From Shimazuella kribbensis DSM 45090 (GTDB lineage: Bacteria > Bacillota > Bacilli > Thermoactinomycetales > Thermoactinomycetaceae), in assembly GCF_000428065.1 (NCBI RefSeq), contig NZ_ATZF01000013.1, forward strand, positions 1 through 64,000: a stretch of DNA of 64,000 nt. The letters are read 5' to 3'. Within the stretch, counting starts at the first letter, position 1. The number at the start of each line of letters is the position of its first letter. Below the pieces are notes generated by a model. It saw only the letters and a list, made by a program, of their open reading frames with translations, was not told the origin of the DNA and ran no database searches. Shown here one piece after another: positions 1-8,574 of the stretch. A program made the translations under genes and the position numbers.

Positions 1-56
1 GAGGTGTAAGCACAGCAATGTGTTTAGCTGACAGATACGAATCGGTCGAGGGCTTC
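1..56 (+). rRNA. rrl: 23S ribosomal RNA, 3' end (partial)
   Basis: The window opens inside the last bases of a 23S rRNA gene. The run with GAGGTGTAAG and, further on, AATCGGTCGAGGGCTT matches the conserved 3' terminus of Bacillales 23S rRNA. It is followed after about 70 bases by 5S rRNA, the usual 23S-5S order of an rrn operon. The exact 3' end is judged by eye. Confidence 0.85.
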
Positions 57-125
57 TCCTACGCAACAACATCATTTCCTATCCGATTTTGGAAGTGCGA
101 AAGCATTCCTTACAAAAAGTAAATA

Positions 126-246
126 CGTCTGGTAATCATAGCAGAGGGGTTCCACTCGTTCCCATCCCGAACACGACCGTTAAGCCCTCTCACGCTGATG
201 GTACTTGGACCGCAGGGTCCTGGGAGAGTAAGTAATTGCCAGGCAG
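126..246 (+). rRNA. rrf: 5S ribosomal RNA
   Basis: Conserved 5S blocks are visible in order: GTCTGGTAAT at the 5' end, CGTTCCCATCCCGAACACG in the loop B-C region, then GCTGATGGTACTTGG and TTGCCAGGC. The two ends pair to form helix I (GTCTGG with CCAGGC, one G-U). It lies directly after the 23S end and before a strong terminator. Ends are approximate to a few bases. Confidence 0.92.
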
Positions 247-252
247 CAAACG

Positions 253-280
253 AAAGCCTACCATTTGGTAGGCTTTTTTG
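253..280 (+). terminator. Intrinsic terminator of the rrn operon
   Basis: AAGCCTACC and GGTAGGCTT pair around an ATTT loop and are followed by a T run. The position immediately after 5S rRNA fits the end of rRNA transcription. The same stem sequence recurs near 1.4 kb. Confidence 0.9.
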
Positions 281-890
281 TTTACGAAGTTTTGTCTGAA
301 ATAGAATTTATTAATAGAGATAAAGCAATGTCTGAAATGGAGGAACTATATTATGAGAGATATGAAGAATATGGAATTTATCTAGCTAGTTTGGAAATTG
401 GAAAAATATATTTATCGAAAAGTATTTATCGAAAAGGTTTGGCTGATTTAAGTACACAGGATGAGGCAAGATATAGATGGAGATAGTCGATCTGATGATG
501 GACATATTGGATATTTGTTCTGTGAAAAAACAGGCTTCTTCTTTATGGTTATGGCACTGTTGTATTGTGGATCTATACTATAGAATCTATACTTACGATG
601 TTCTGAACACAGTTTGTGTATTCGATGGTGACTATTTACTCTTTCAGGTTTTTGCAAGCTGTATTTAGGTTCAGTCAAAATTAATTTCTTTTAAATGCAA
701 TCCAAGTTTCATCAGCGAAAATAAGCTTAACAACTGGAATGAGATCAGTACTTTTCTCAACATCTTTCCCGATTATTCCATTTACAAAGATAGTGGATGT
801 TCAACAAACGCCCAAAACGTGCTTACTGCTGGTGAATCAATAGCTAATTTCGTTAAATACTGTTTTTTATGATTTTTCAATCTATCGTGT
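281..890. other. Decayed intergenic region after the rrn operon
   Basis: About 600 bases without a gene I can support. Several short open frames overlap here (longest about 70 codons) but none has a good ribosome binding site, a recognisable domain or coherent frame use. One 40-codon frame (461-583, plus) ends in a hydrophobic stretch and could be a gene remnant. I read the stretch as degraded DNA. Confidence 0.5.
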
Positions 891-1355
891 TTAGGTCAAA
901 GGTTTTTTGGGAGCAGCGAAACATTGCATGATTATCATGAGACAGTTAATAATAATCATACCAATAATAGGTATGGTAAAACTATTCGTTGTATCGTGGA
1001 GTAAGCCAATCATAAATGGACCAGTTGCTCCAAATACGTATCCAACGGATTGAATCATGGCAGACCATGCAGCAGCTTCTTCTGAGTTTTTTGTTAAGTC
1101 AATAGGGAGAAGGAGGCTTAGTGAGAATAATGTACCTGCTCCGAGACCAATAAAAACAGCTGCAAGCCATGGTTGGACTGAGAAGAAAATCATACAAAAA
1201 CCAAGCAATTCTATAGAAGCAGCTAAAGACATCCAAAGTAAACGCGATGGAAATCGTTGAAGGAGTTTTGGAAGTACTAACCCAACTGGAATTTGTATAA
1301 CGGCAAATATCGTTAGTATATTGCCGGCATATACTTCACTATATCCCATACTCAA
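891..1355 (-). pseudogene. MFS transporter, C-terminal half (CynX/NimT-like), truncated
   Basis: The 154 predicted residues form about five to six membrane segments typical of the second half of a major facilitator transporter; their spacing resembles the cyanate/2-nitroimidazole (CynX/NimT) group. Full proteins of this family are near 400 residues, so the first six helices are missing. There is no ribosome binding site at the first ATG, and the missing half is not found upstream (1356-1760). The fragment lies between two copies of the rrn terminator stem, in a region of decay. I infer a pseudogene; the subfamily is less certain than the fold. Confidence 0.7.
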
Positions 1356-1392
1356 CCACTACTCGTTTCAATGAATAGTCGATAATTAAATT

Positions 1393-1424
1393 AACCAAAG
1401 CCTACCATATGGTAGGCTTTGGTT
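1393..1424. repeat. Perfect 32-bp palindrome sharing the rrn terminator stem
   Basis: AACCAAAGCCTACCAT followed by its exact reverse complement. The inner part is the same stem as the terminator after 5S rRNA at 253-280. It could act as a terminator in either direction for the broken transporter or the rrn operon. It may be a copy left by rearrangement. Confidence 0.75.
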
Positions 1425-1780
1425 GTGTCTTATTGAGAAGAATATTTTCATTCCATGATGGGGTATATATAAAAATTCGGATATCATCAATAAATGGAGA
1501 GACTCTTCCTTTCCCGATACCACATTAATTTTGGATAACAATTTGTGTATATTACTAGTGTTAAATAGTTAGGTAACATGAATCATTTGTTCTGAGTCAT
1601 TGAGCTCCTTTCTCCCATAAAATCCTATAAAATTTCACTAGTAAATATTACTTATAAAGTATTATATTTATATTAAATACATTATATTATGCCAATGTTA
1701 AGCTACATCACTTCTCTCGCTTTTTTCTTGATGGAAAAGGTGCTATAGTAAAACAGATATAAATGAGCGGAGTGTGGGCC
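1425..1780. other. AT-rich intergenic region upstream of rapZ
   Basis: About 350 bases with no open frame of interest. It should hold the promoter of the rapZ-yvcK-whiA operon, but I could not pick a clear -35/-10 pair with good spacing. Confidence 0.4.
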
Positions 1781-2659
1781 ATGCAGGAACATAATGAAGT
1801 AGAACTTATTGTAGTAACAGGCATGTCTGGGGCAGGTAAAACAGTAGCAGCTCAGTGTTTTGAAGATCTTGGTTACTTTTGTGTAGATAATCTTCCACCG
1901 ATCCTAATAACGAAATTTGCTGAGCTCTTGGGGCAATCAAACGGAAAACTACAAAAAGTAGCACTTATTATCGATCTGCGGGGCAGAGCGTTTTTTTCAA
2001 CTTTGTTGGATTCATTGAAACAGCTCGAAGAACAATTTGGAATACGTCATCGCATTCTTTTTTTGGAAGCTGATGATAATACATTAGTTCGTCGATACAA
2101 AGAGACGCGAAGAAGGCACCCACTGGCTAAAGACGGGACTCCTTTAGATGGTATACGTCAAGAAAGGTTATTATTGCAGGAGCTTCGAGAGAGAGCCAAT
2201 GATGTAATTGACACAAGCAGACTCCGTCCGCTTGAACTGAAGCAAAAAATACAAGCACTACAAAAGCAAACAGATTCCAAGAATGATGCGTTTGTAACCT
2301 TTATGTCCTTTGGGTTTAAACATGGTATTCCGATTGATGCTGATTTGGTTTTTGATGTTCGATTTTTACCTAATCCTCATTATATAGATGAGTTGCGTCC
2401 TCAAACGGGTAGAGAAAAAATTGTTTCTGACTATGTGATGAAATGGGATGAAACCAAATTATTTCTGGAAAAGTTAAAGGATTTACTGACTTTTCTTATA
2501 CCCCAGTATAAAAAAGAAGGTAAATCTCAACTTGTAGTGGCGATAGGATGTACGGGTGGTAAACACCGTTCTGTGGCAATTGCCGAGCATCTATATCATA
2601 CATTGAAAGATCAAGAAAGATGCCAAGTGAAACACCGGGATATGGAGAAAGGCGGTTAA
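1781..2659 (+). CDS. rapZ: RNase adapter protein RapZ (YvcJ), GTP-binding
   Basis: A P-loop nucleotide-binding protein of 292 residues, the usual length for the family (B. subtilis YvcJ is 295). The Walker A motif GMSGAGKT sits near residue 14, and the C-terminal half ends with the family signature [14 protein letters not shown]. In enterobacteria RapZ steers RNase E to the GlmZ small RNA; in Bacillus YvcJ binds GTP and affects competence, and the role here is inferred from the family. I chose the ATG at 1781 because GGAG at 1769-1772 is well spaced for it; an in-frame ATG at 1763 is possible and adds six residues. It begins the conserved rapZ-yvcK-whiA-HPr cluster. Confidence 0.95.
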   Translation: MQEHNEVELIVVTGMSGAGKTVAAQCFEDLGYFCVDNLPPILITKFAELLGQSNGKLQKVALIIDLRGRAFFSTLLDSLKQLEEQFGIRHRILFLEADDNTLVRRYKETRRRHPLAKDGTPLDGIRQERLLLQELRERANDVIDTSRLRPLELKQKIQALQKQTDSKNDAFVTFMSFGFKHGIPIDADLVFDVRFLPNPHYIDELRPQTGREKIVSDYVMKWDETKLFLEKLKDLLTFLIPQYKKEGKSQLVVAIGCTGGKHRSVAIAEHLYHTLKDQERCQVKHRDMEKGG

Positions 2660-2667
2660 GCACAGGT

Positions 2668-3651
2668 ATGAAACGGAAAAAACAATATCCGCGTATCGTC
2701 TGTATTGGAGGAGGTACAGGGTTATCTGTATTACTTAGGGGTCTAAAAAAATTTCCAGTGGACATCACAGCTATCGTAACGGTAGCAGATGATGGCGGTA
2801 GTTCAGGAAGATTGAGAAACGATTTACAGATGCCTCCGCCTGGTGACATTCGTAATGTACTTATTGCGATGGCTGATACAGAGCCGCTTTTAGAAAAAGT
2901 ATTCCAACATCGTTTTCAAAATGGAGATGGATTGGCGGGACATACTTTTGGTAATCTGATGATCGCTGCCATGCAAGAGATCACAGGCGATTTTACAACC
3001 GCAATCAAAGAATTGAGCCGTGTATTGGCGATACATGGGAGAGTGTTCCCAGCAAGTGAACAAGATGTTGTACTACTAGCTGAGATGATGGATGGTTCGA
3101 TTGTTAAAGGAGAATCCAAAATACCTAAGTCTGGGAAAAAAATTCGAAGGGTATTCCTTCACCCGCCAAGTCCAAAGCCTCAGGAAGAAGCTATTGAAGC
3201 GATACGACAGGCAGACGGTATTATAGTAGGTCCAGGAAGCTTATATACTAGCATATTACCAAACCTTCTTGTAAAAGGAATGGCAGATGAGATTCGTAAT
3301 GCAAATGCTTGTAAAATCTATATTTGTAACATTATGACACAGCATGGTGAAACAGATGGTTTTTCTGCAAGTGATCATATAAAAGTTATTTATGATCATG
3401 TTGGCCCAGAGCTATTTGATTTTACTTTACTGAACAATGAAGTTCCTCCATCCTTTTTAAAAGAGCGGTATGCAAGTAGTCAACAAAATATGGTGCTACC
3501 TGATTTGGAAGAAATTATGCGTCTTGGTTGTCATCCCATTATGGATAACTTGTTACTTTATCGTTCTTTACTTCGACATGATGCATATCGGATAAGCAAA
3601 CATATCTTGAGGTTGGTTCGTGGAAGATTACGTGAGTTTCAAGGTGTTTAA
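2668..3651 (+). CDS. yvcK: Gluconeogenesis factor YvcK (CofD/YvcK family)
   Basis: 327 residues of the YvcK/CofD-like Rossmann family. The glycine-rich GGGTGLSVLLRGLKKFP near the N terminus, ADDGGSSGRLR, PPPGDIRNVL and GPGSLYTSILPN are the diagnostic blocks. In B. subtilis YvcK binds UDP-sugars and is needed for cell shape and growth on gluconeogenic carbon sources. The start at 2668 gives a protein in line with the Bacillus one and has a GGCGG-type site upstream. An earlier in-frame ATG at 2620 would overlap rapZ by 40 bases and add 16 residues without family support. Second gene of the operon. Confidence 0.95.
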   Translation: MKRKKQYPRIVCIGGGTGLSVLLRGLKKFPVDITAIVTVADDGGSSGRLRNDLQMPPPGDIRNVLIAMADTEPLLEKVFQHRFQNGDGLAGHTFGNLMIAAMQEITGDFTTAIKELSRVLAIHGRVFPASEQDVVLLAEMMDGSIVKGESKIPKSGKKIRRVFLHPPSPKPQEEAIEAIRQADGIIVGPGSLYTSILPNLLVKGMADEIRNANACKIYICNIMTQHGETDGFSASDHIKVIYDHVGPELFDFTLLNNEVPPSFLKERYASSQQNMVLPDLEEIMRLGCHPIMDNLLLYRSLLRHDAYRISKHILRLVRGRLREFQGV

Positions 3652-3716
3652 GTTGCAGATATACGAGAAAATCCAGTAAAATAGGTAGTAAGTATAAGCG
3701 CTAGAAGGGACCAATC

Positions 3717-4673
3717 ATGTCGTTTACTTCCGAAATAAAAAAAGAACTAACGAAAATGGAGACCAAACCGTGCTGCAAAAGAGCTGAATTATCAGCACTT
3801 GTTCGCATGAATGGTATCCTTGAAATTAGACATAAGCAATGGATGGTGGAGCTAGTTACAGAAAGTCCTTCTACGGCAAGGCATATGTTTTCTCTTCTAA
3901 GAGGTATGTATGGTGTACAACCAGAAGTACTCGTGCGTAAAAAAATTAGATTGAAGAAAAATAATGTTTACTCTATTCGACTTCATCAAAACTCAGCTAA
4001 AATATTAGCTGATCTAAGTATTTTTGAGTCAAAAGGATGGGAGAGAATTTCTGGAATATCTCCATCTTTAATAGCCAAGCCATGTTGTAAACGGTCTTAC
4101 TTACGAGGTGCATTTCTAGCAGGGGGATCTGTCAATAATCCCGATAGTGGATCCTATCATCTGGAGATCATGACTACTTATCATGACCATGCAGAATCAC
4201 TACAGCAATTGATGGAGGAATTTCATCTTCATCCTAAGATGATCGAACGAAAAAAAGGGTACATTGTTTACATGAAAGAAGGAGATAAAATAGGTGAATT
4301 TCTAAATATTATCGGGGCTCATCCTTCCCTTCTTCACTTTGAAAACGTTCGCATCATGAAAGATATGCGCAATTCCGTCAATCGATTGGTTAATTGTGAA
4401 ACTGCAAATCTCAATAAAACAGTGCAAGCTGCAATGCGGCAAAAAGAAAACATTGAACTCATTGCAGAGCAATTAGGATTAGATAATATACCAGAAAAGT
4501 TACGAGAAGTAGCAGAACTCAGATTACAATATCCAGAAGTAAACTTTACCGAACTTGGAGAGTTAATCCCCAGCGGAAAAATTAGTAAATCTGCAGTGAA
4601 TCACCGTATGCGAAAAATTGATGAGCTGGCCAAACAACTACGAGATAAATTGGGGGAGAATGATCGTGTATAA
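3717..4673 (+). CDS. whiA: DNA-binding protein WhiA
   Basis: 318 residues, family length. WhiA joins an N-terminal pair of LAGLIDADG-homing-endonuclease-like domains that lack nuclease activity with a C-terminal helix-turn-helix. The start MSFTSEIKKELTK, the block RGAFLAGGSVNNP near residue 130 and the C-terminal SGKISKSAVNHRMRKI helix-turn-helix are all visible. In Gram-positive bacteria it affects division and chromosome segregation, and in Streptomyces sporulation. It follows yvcK by 65 bases, and its last 14 bases overlap the HPr-like gene, implying translational coupling. Confidence 0.95.
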   Translation: MSFTSEIKKELTKMETKPCCKRAELSALVRMNGILEIRHKQWMVELVTESPSTARHMFSLLRGMYGVQPEVLVRKKIRLKKNNVYSIRLHQNSAKILADLSIFESKGWERISGISPSLIAKPCCKRSYLRGAFLAGGSVNNPDSGSYHLEIMTTYHDHAESLQQLMEEFHLHPKMIERKKGYIVYMKEGDKIGEFLNIIGAHPSLLHFENVRIMKDMRNSVNRLVNCETANLNKTVQAAMRQKENIELIAEQLGLDNIPEKLREVAELRLQYPEVNFTELGELIPSGKISKSAVNHRMRKIDELAKQLRDKLGENDRV

Positions 4674-4923
4674 ACAAAACGTAATAGTGACTTTAGATGT
4701 TGGCCTACATGCCCGTCCAGCAGCATACTTTGTTCGAGAAGCGAGTCGTTTTTCGTCGGAGATTTATGTAATCAAAGATACAGCCAAAGTGAATGCCAAG
4801 AGCATTATGGGGGTTATGAGTTTAGCTGTAGGAAAAGGGACAGAGATTACAATTGAAGCTACAGGACGAGATGAACAGGAAGCTGTAGAGCGATTAGTCG
4901 AAATCGTTCATGAAAAACATTAA
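4660..4923 (+). CDS. HPr-family phosphocarrier at the crh locus, with catalytic histidine
   Basis: 87 residues of the HPr fold. The active-site block reads GLHARPAA, so His15 is present, and the regulatory serine block AKSIMGVMSLA (Ser46) is intact. In Bacillus this position downstream of whiA holds crh, whose protein has Gln in place of His15 and works only in catabolite repression. Here the protein could both carry phosphate for PTS transport and act with CcpA after Ser46 phosphorylation (inference). The start at 4660 is supported by GGGGGAG just upstream and lies inside whiA. Whether a separate ptsH exists cannot be seen from this window. Confidence 0.88.
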   Translation: MIVYKQNVIVTLDVGLHARPAAYFVREASRFSSEIYVIKDTAKVNAKSIMGVMSLAVGKGTEITIEATGRDEQEAVERLVEIVHEKH

Positions 4924-4989
4924 TGATAGTGTCACAATTGTAGCTCAGTATCACTTATCAACTTTGCTATGATGGAGGGTGATGAATGC

Positions 4990-5013
4990 TCCCACACCTA
5001 TAAAGGTGTGGGT
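4990..5013. repeat. IS605-type terminal hairpin
   Basis: CCCACACCT and AGGTGTGGG pair around a short loop. Such subterminal hairpins mark the ends of IS200/IS605 elements. The broken TnpB frame begins about 90 bases downstream, so this is probably the left end of that remnant. Confidence 0.55.
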
Positions 5014-5100
5014 TTCTAATGTATCAACTATTTGGGGGCTTAATGTTAGTGAAGTTGAAACGTAAACCGATGGGAGGAGGGAAACCGTTTTGTCAAAACC

Positions 5101-5526
5101 TGCAACATTGTAATACTCGAAAAAAGAATCCGTCTCCTACATAGACGTTTAACCAATATACGAACGAATCATATTCATCAAGAGACAACCTCGATTGTGA
5201 AAACCAAGCCATCGAGAATCGTGATGGAAACTTTAAACATCAAAGGTATGATGGAGAATAAACACTTGTCCAAAGCGATAAAAGATCAAAAGTTAGCCGA
5301 GTTTATTCGTTTTATTACTTATAAATGTGCCAAATACAGAATCGAATTGGTGCAAACTGATAAGTGGTTTCCATCATCGAAAACCTGTTCATGCTGTGGG
5401 TATAAGAAAGAGAAATTGTATTTATCGGAGCGAGTTTTCCACTGTGAAAATTGTGGGAGATCCATGGACAGAAATTGGAATGCAGCAAGAAATTTAGCTC
5501 AGTATGAATTCGTACCAGTCACCTAA
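5101..5526 (+). pseudogene. TnpB (IS200/IS605 OrfB) remnant, N-terminally truncated
   Basis: The frame encodes the C-terminal third of a TnpB RNA-guided nuclease. It shows the HRRLTNIRTNHIHQ helix, then VMETLNIKGM, the zinc ribbon CSCCGYKKEK...CENCG, and the end block MDRNWNAARNLA that carries the last catalytic Asp. Full TnpB is about 370-400 residues; the N-terminal part and the first catalytic Asp region are gone and no start codon with a binding site exists. It sits between the HPr-like gene and an unrelated membrane protein gene, inside an otherwise conserved cluster. It is certainly inactive as a protein. Confidence 0.85.
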
Positions 5527-5529
5527 ACG

Positions 5530-5635
5530 ACTTTGCGAATATGTAGGACGCGTTGCATCCGAAATTTACGCCTGTGGAGTGTTATACCAAAATGGAGTAG
5601 CTTTGGCAAAACAGGATACGTCGAATCAGGAGGCA
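5530..5635 (+). ncRNA. Possible omega-RNA remnant at the 3' side of tnpB
   Basis: Just after the tnpB stop, the sequence contains GTAGGACGC and AAATTTACGCCTGTGGAG, which resemble the conserved 3' flank of many IS605 tnpB genes, the part transcribed as the guide (omega) RNA scaffold. It runs into the ribosome binding site region before 5640. No terminal hairpin of the right end is clear, so I take it as a decayed end. Confidence 0.4.
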
Positions 5636-5679
5636 AACATGATTCTAAAAAGTTTTTTAGAGTTTTGGCAACGGACAAC

Positions 5680-6351
5680 ATGGATATTCTACTTTACCCT
5701 CTTTTTGTTTTGGGTTGTATGGTTTTATTCTTTTTTTGTTTTCGTTATTTCCAAGAATCTCCGTTTTGGGGGACAGCTTGGGTCTTCTTTTTAGTTATCA
5801 CCCTTGTATATGACAATTTAGTTTTATTTTTGGGTCGTTGGATTGGTTTTGGAGAGACATTGGAAATGCTTAGTATGATTCGCTATCTTTTACACGTTTT
5901 TCTCGTACCAACCTTGGTATTTGTATCTCTAGACTTTCTTCGTCGAACTGGGGCGAGATGGGTAGAAAGTGTAACAGTACAATTGTTATTTCACCTCTAT
6001 ACTTTGATCTTGACCATAATCAGCGTTTTTCATGATTTTTTATGGGTACAAATGGAAGCTATTTCGATAAATGGAATAGATAGGTATATTACGAGTGAAT
6101 CTCCATTTTCTATTACATTTGTACTTGCTTTCGTGCCAATGATTGTGACCTCTTTTGTTATATGGCGAAGAATGGAATGGCCCATCTTATTTTTTGGTTG
6201 TATGTTTGTTACTTTACTGGGGGCAGTGTCATTTTTTACAGAATACTACGCGCTTGGCTCGTTCACGGAACTAATATTTTTAGCCATATTGGTATTAACG
6301 GAATACAAACTAAAACAGGAAGATTATACATCCGACCTATTTGAAGCATGA
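5680..6351 (+). CDS. Multi-pass membrane protein, unknown function
   Basis: 223 residues with about seven hydrophobic helices and a short charged tail. I do not recognise the family. The start is uncertain: the ATG at 5680 opens on a membrane helix (MDILLYPLFVLG) but has no clear ribosome binding site. A strong AGGAGG precedes another ATG at 5640 in a different frame, which encodes only a short hydrophobic peptide ending near 5794. This may mean that an insertion or frameshift has altered the 5' end, consistent with the TnpB remnant lying immediately upstream. The next gene, a lipoprotein, follows in the same direction after 44 bases. Confidence 0.6.
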   Translation: MDILLYPLFVLGCMVLFFFCFRYFQESPFWGTAWVFFLVITLVYDNLVLFLGRWIGFGETLEMLSMIRYLLHVFLVPTLVFVSLDFLRRTGARWVESVTVQLLFHLYTLILTIISVFHDFLWVQMEAISINGIDRYITSESPFSITFVLAFVPMIVTSFVIWRRMEWPILFFGCMFVTLLGAVSFFTEYYALGSFTELIFLAILVLTEYKLKQEDYTSDLFEA

Positions 6352-6395
6352 AGATCATTTCACCTAGACAAACTACTCTGTAGGAGGTGGAAAGT

Positions 6396-6749
6396 ATGCT
6401 TCGTCAATTGGGTTGGTTGTTTTTATGTTTAGGGATATTGCTAACAGGCTGTCAGCGTGCAGAACCACTGGAACGAAGAGAAGGTCTAGATAATGATACA
6501 CATTCCTATAGTTATGTCGGTTACCCAGAGAGTAAGATGGTACAAGCCGCAAAAACTGTAAAAGGAGTAAATCGAGCAAAGATCGAGTACACAGGAAAGA
6601 ATATCATCATGGATGTATATGTAAAACCAGGAATAGACCCGAGCAATTATGCAGTCATTGAGGCGAAAGTGAGAAAAGTCGTTACACAAGCTGCACCGCT
6701 CAATCCTTTTATTCTTCATATTCATCCAACAGAAGAAAGCCGAACCTAA
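6396..6749 (+). CDS. Small lipoprotein, YhcN/YlaJ-like
   Basis: 117 residues. The N terminus is a lipoprotein signal: a hydrophobic stretch ending in the lipobox LTGC, so the mature protein starts at Cys19 or so and is anchored to the outer face of the membrane. The body has a fold reminiscent of the YhcN/YlaJ sporulation lipoproteins (AAKTVKGVNRAKIEYTGK), which is a tentative match. AGGAGGTGG upstream selects the ATG at 6396. The terminator hairpin overlaps the stop codon. Confidence 0.7.
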   Translation: MLRQLGWLFLCLGILLTGCQRAEPLERREGLDNDTHSYSYVGYPESKMVQAAKTVKGVNRAKIEYTGKNIIMDVYVKPGIDPSNYAVIEAKVRKVVTQAAPLNPFILHIHPTEESRT

Positions 6750-6770
6750 TTCACTAGGTTCGGCTGTTTT
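6738..6770 (+). terminator. Intrinsic terminator of the lipoprotein gene
   Basis: AGCCGAACCTA and TAGGTTCGGCT form an 11-bp stem followed by GTTTTATTT. The stem includes the end of the reading frame. Confidence 0.9.
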
Positions 6771-6777
6771 ATTTAAG

Positions 6778-6907
6778 ATCAGGTGCCGGTCACACACTGT
6801 CGTTAGGAGACGAACGCCAAACCCCTGACAGCGTGTGACCGACTTATAGGATTGATCTGGCGACATGTAAGACCCGAGGTCACCCGGAAGGAGAGGAAGC
6901 CTCACAT
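6778..6907. other. GC-rich island with large stem-loop and an empty gene leader
   Basis: About 130 bases clearly richer in G and C than the surroundings. GGTCACACACTGTC (6788-6801) pairs with GACAGCGTGTGACC (6827-6840), one mismatch. Downstream lies a strong ribosome binding site, AAGGAGAGGAAG, nine bases before an ATG; but the frame closes after 13 codons, exactly where the sequence turns AT-rich. It looks like the front end of a foreign gene whose body was lost. Confidence 0.5.
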
Positions 6908-6963
6908 GATGATCAATCGCTATACTTATTATTATATGATTATCTAAAAGAGAAACAAGAATA

Positions 6964-8481
6964 TTATTTATTTTTTATTCTCTTTTTCTTGTCAAAGAAA
7001 CGATTTTTTTGTTTTCCAGATGTCGAGGAGCCGCCTTTTCCATAATTACGCTTTGTTTTCGGGAAAGTTTGCTTTTCGGATCTTCTTTCTGACTTTTTCG
7101 GTGTACGTAATCTTCCAGGAACATTCAAATCAGAAAGGTTCACTTTGGTCTTATTTGGTTCTTTGGTGAGCATTTTTAGTGCAGCCGCAACAAGTGCAAC
7201 AGAATCATGTTCGTCCAATAATTTTTTAGCAAGTTCACGGTAGGGTCCATAATTTTTTTCTTCCACCATATTGCGTAAGTTATCCATTGCTGTGAGTTGT
7301 TGGCCTTCTAATGCCTCATGGATCGTAGGGATTGCTTCGCGTTTGATTTTCTTCTTGGTCATCCGCTCAATATAACGAAGGTGATCCATTTCCCGGTAAC
7401 TGACAAATGTGATAGCTACCCCTGTTTTACCAGCACGACCTGTTCGGCCGATCCGGTGAACATAGCTTTCTGGTTCTTGTGGGATATCAAAGTTATAGAC
7501 GTGAGTTACACCTGAAATATCGAGTCCACGAGCGGCAACATCGGTTGCTACCATGATATCGATCGTACCTTCTTTAAAACGGCGTACAACCGTGTCACGG
7601 CGCGCTTGGTTGAGATCACCATGCAACCCTTCAGCAGCATATCCACGTTTGTTTAGAGCCTCTGTCAGTTCGTCTACGCGTTTCTTGGTTCGACCAAAGA
7701 TAATGGCGAGTTCGGGTGACTGGATATCAAGTAAGTTGCAAAGGGTATCAAACTTTTGTTGTGGAGCTAGTTCGATAAAAGTTTGCTCGATGTTTGGCAT
7801 CGTTACTTCTTTTGCTTTGACTTTTACTTGTAATGGTTCAATCATAAATTTATTCGCCAATTTGCGAATTTGATCCGGCATTGTTGCGGAAAAGAGTAGC
7901 GTTTGTCTCTCAGTTGGTGCTTGATCCAAGATCGCTTCGATATCTTCAATGAAGCCCATGTTCAGCATTTCATCAGCTTCGTCTAAAACGACGATCTGCG
8001 TGTTTTGAAGACGGATTGTTTTACGGCGAAGATGGTCTTGTAGTCTTCCTGGTGTACCAACAATTACTTGTGGGCGCTTTTTGAGTGCTCGGATCTGACG
8101 ATCGATATCTTGACCACCATAAACAGGTAAAGCACGTACGCGTTTAAATTGACCAATCCGATTTAATTCTTCTGCTACCTGAATTGCGAGTTCGCGTGTT
8201 GGTGCGATGACCAAAGCTTGAATACTTTCGTTTTGTGTATCAATACGTTCAACTAATGGGATACCAAATGCTGCGGTTTTCCCTGTTCCTGTTTGAGCTT
8301 GACCAATAAGGTCCTTTCCGGAAAGTGTAATCGGTATGGTTTCGGCTTGGATGTCTGTTGCTTCTTCATATCCCATTTGATGGATTGCCTGAAGAAGTTG
8401 TGGACTTAATCCTAATTCGGAAAAAGGTTTCAATGTGTTTCTAACTCCTTTGATTGTAGTGGTTTCGTTTATTATTTGCAT
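6964..8481 (-). CDS. cshA: DEAD-box ATP-dependent RNA helicase CshA
   Basis: 505 residues. All helicase motifs are readable: Q motif near residue 30, AQTGTGKT (motif I), [15 protein letters not shown] (DEAD), SAT, then ARGLDISGV and [11 protein letters not shown] basic C-terminal tail rich in Lys, Arg and Ser follows, as in CshA proteins, which unwind RNA in ribosome assembly and in the RNA degradosome. The ATG at 8481 follows AGGATGAG at a good distance. It starts about 90 bases downstream of the clpP stop, with the clpP terminator between them, so it is separately expressed. Confidence 0.95.
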   Translation of the reverse strand: MQIINETTTIKGVRNTLKPFSELGLSPQLLQAIHQMGYEEATDIQAETIPITLSGKDLIGQAQTGTGKTAAFGIPLVERIDTQNESIQALVIAPTRELAIQVAEELNRIGQFKRVRALPVYGGQDIDRQIRALKKRPQVIVGTPGRLQDHLRRKTIRLQNTQIVVLDEADEMLNMGFIEDIEAILDQAPTERQTLLFSATMPDQIRKLANKFMIEPLQVKVKAKEVTMPNIEQTFIELAPQQKFDTLCNLLDIQSPELAIIFGRTKKRVDELTEALNKRGYAAEGLHGDLNQARRDTVVRRFKEGTIDIMVATDVAARGLDISGVTHVYNFDIPQEPESYVHRIGRTGRAGKTGVAITFVSYREMDHLRYIERMTKKKIKREAIPTIHEALEGQQLTAMDNLRNMVEEKNYGPYRELAKKLLDEHDSVALVAAALKMLTKEPNKTKVNLSDLNVPGRLRTPKKSERRSEKQTFPKTKRNYGKGGSSTSGKQKNRFFDKKKRIKNK

Positions 8482-8525
8482 TAAATCTCATCCTATGTTG
8501 CCGGCTGAAAAAAATCCGCTCCCGC

Positions 8526-8553
8526 AAAAAATCCACCCTGACGGGTGGATTTC
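8526..8553 (-). terminator. Terminator of clpP
   Basis: AAATCCACCC and GGGTGGATTT form a 10-bp stem with a TGAC loop. On the minus strand it is followed by a T run, 20 bases after the clpP stop. Confidence 0.9.
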
Positions 8554-8574
8554 GATTCAACTTATCTTTTCATC

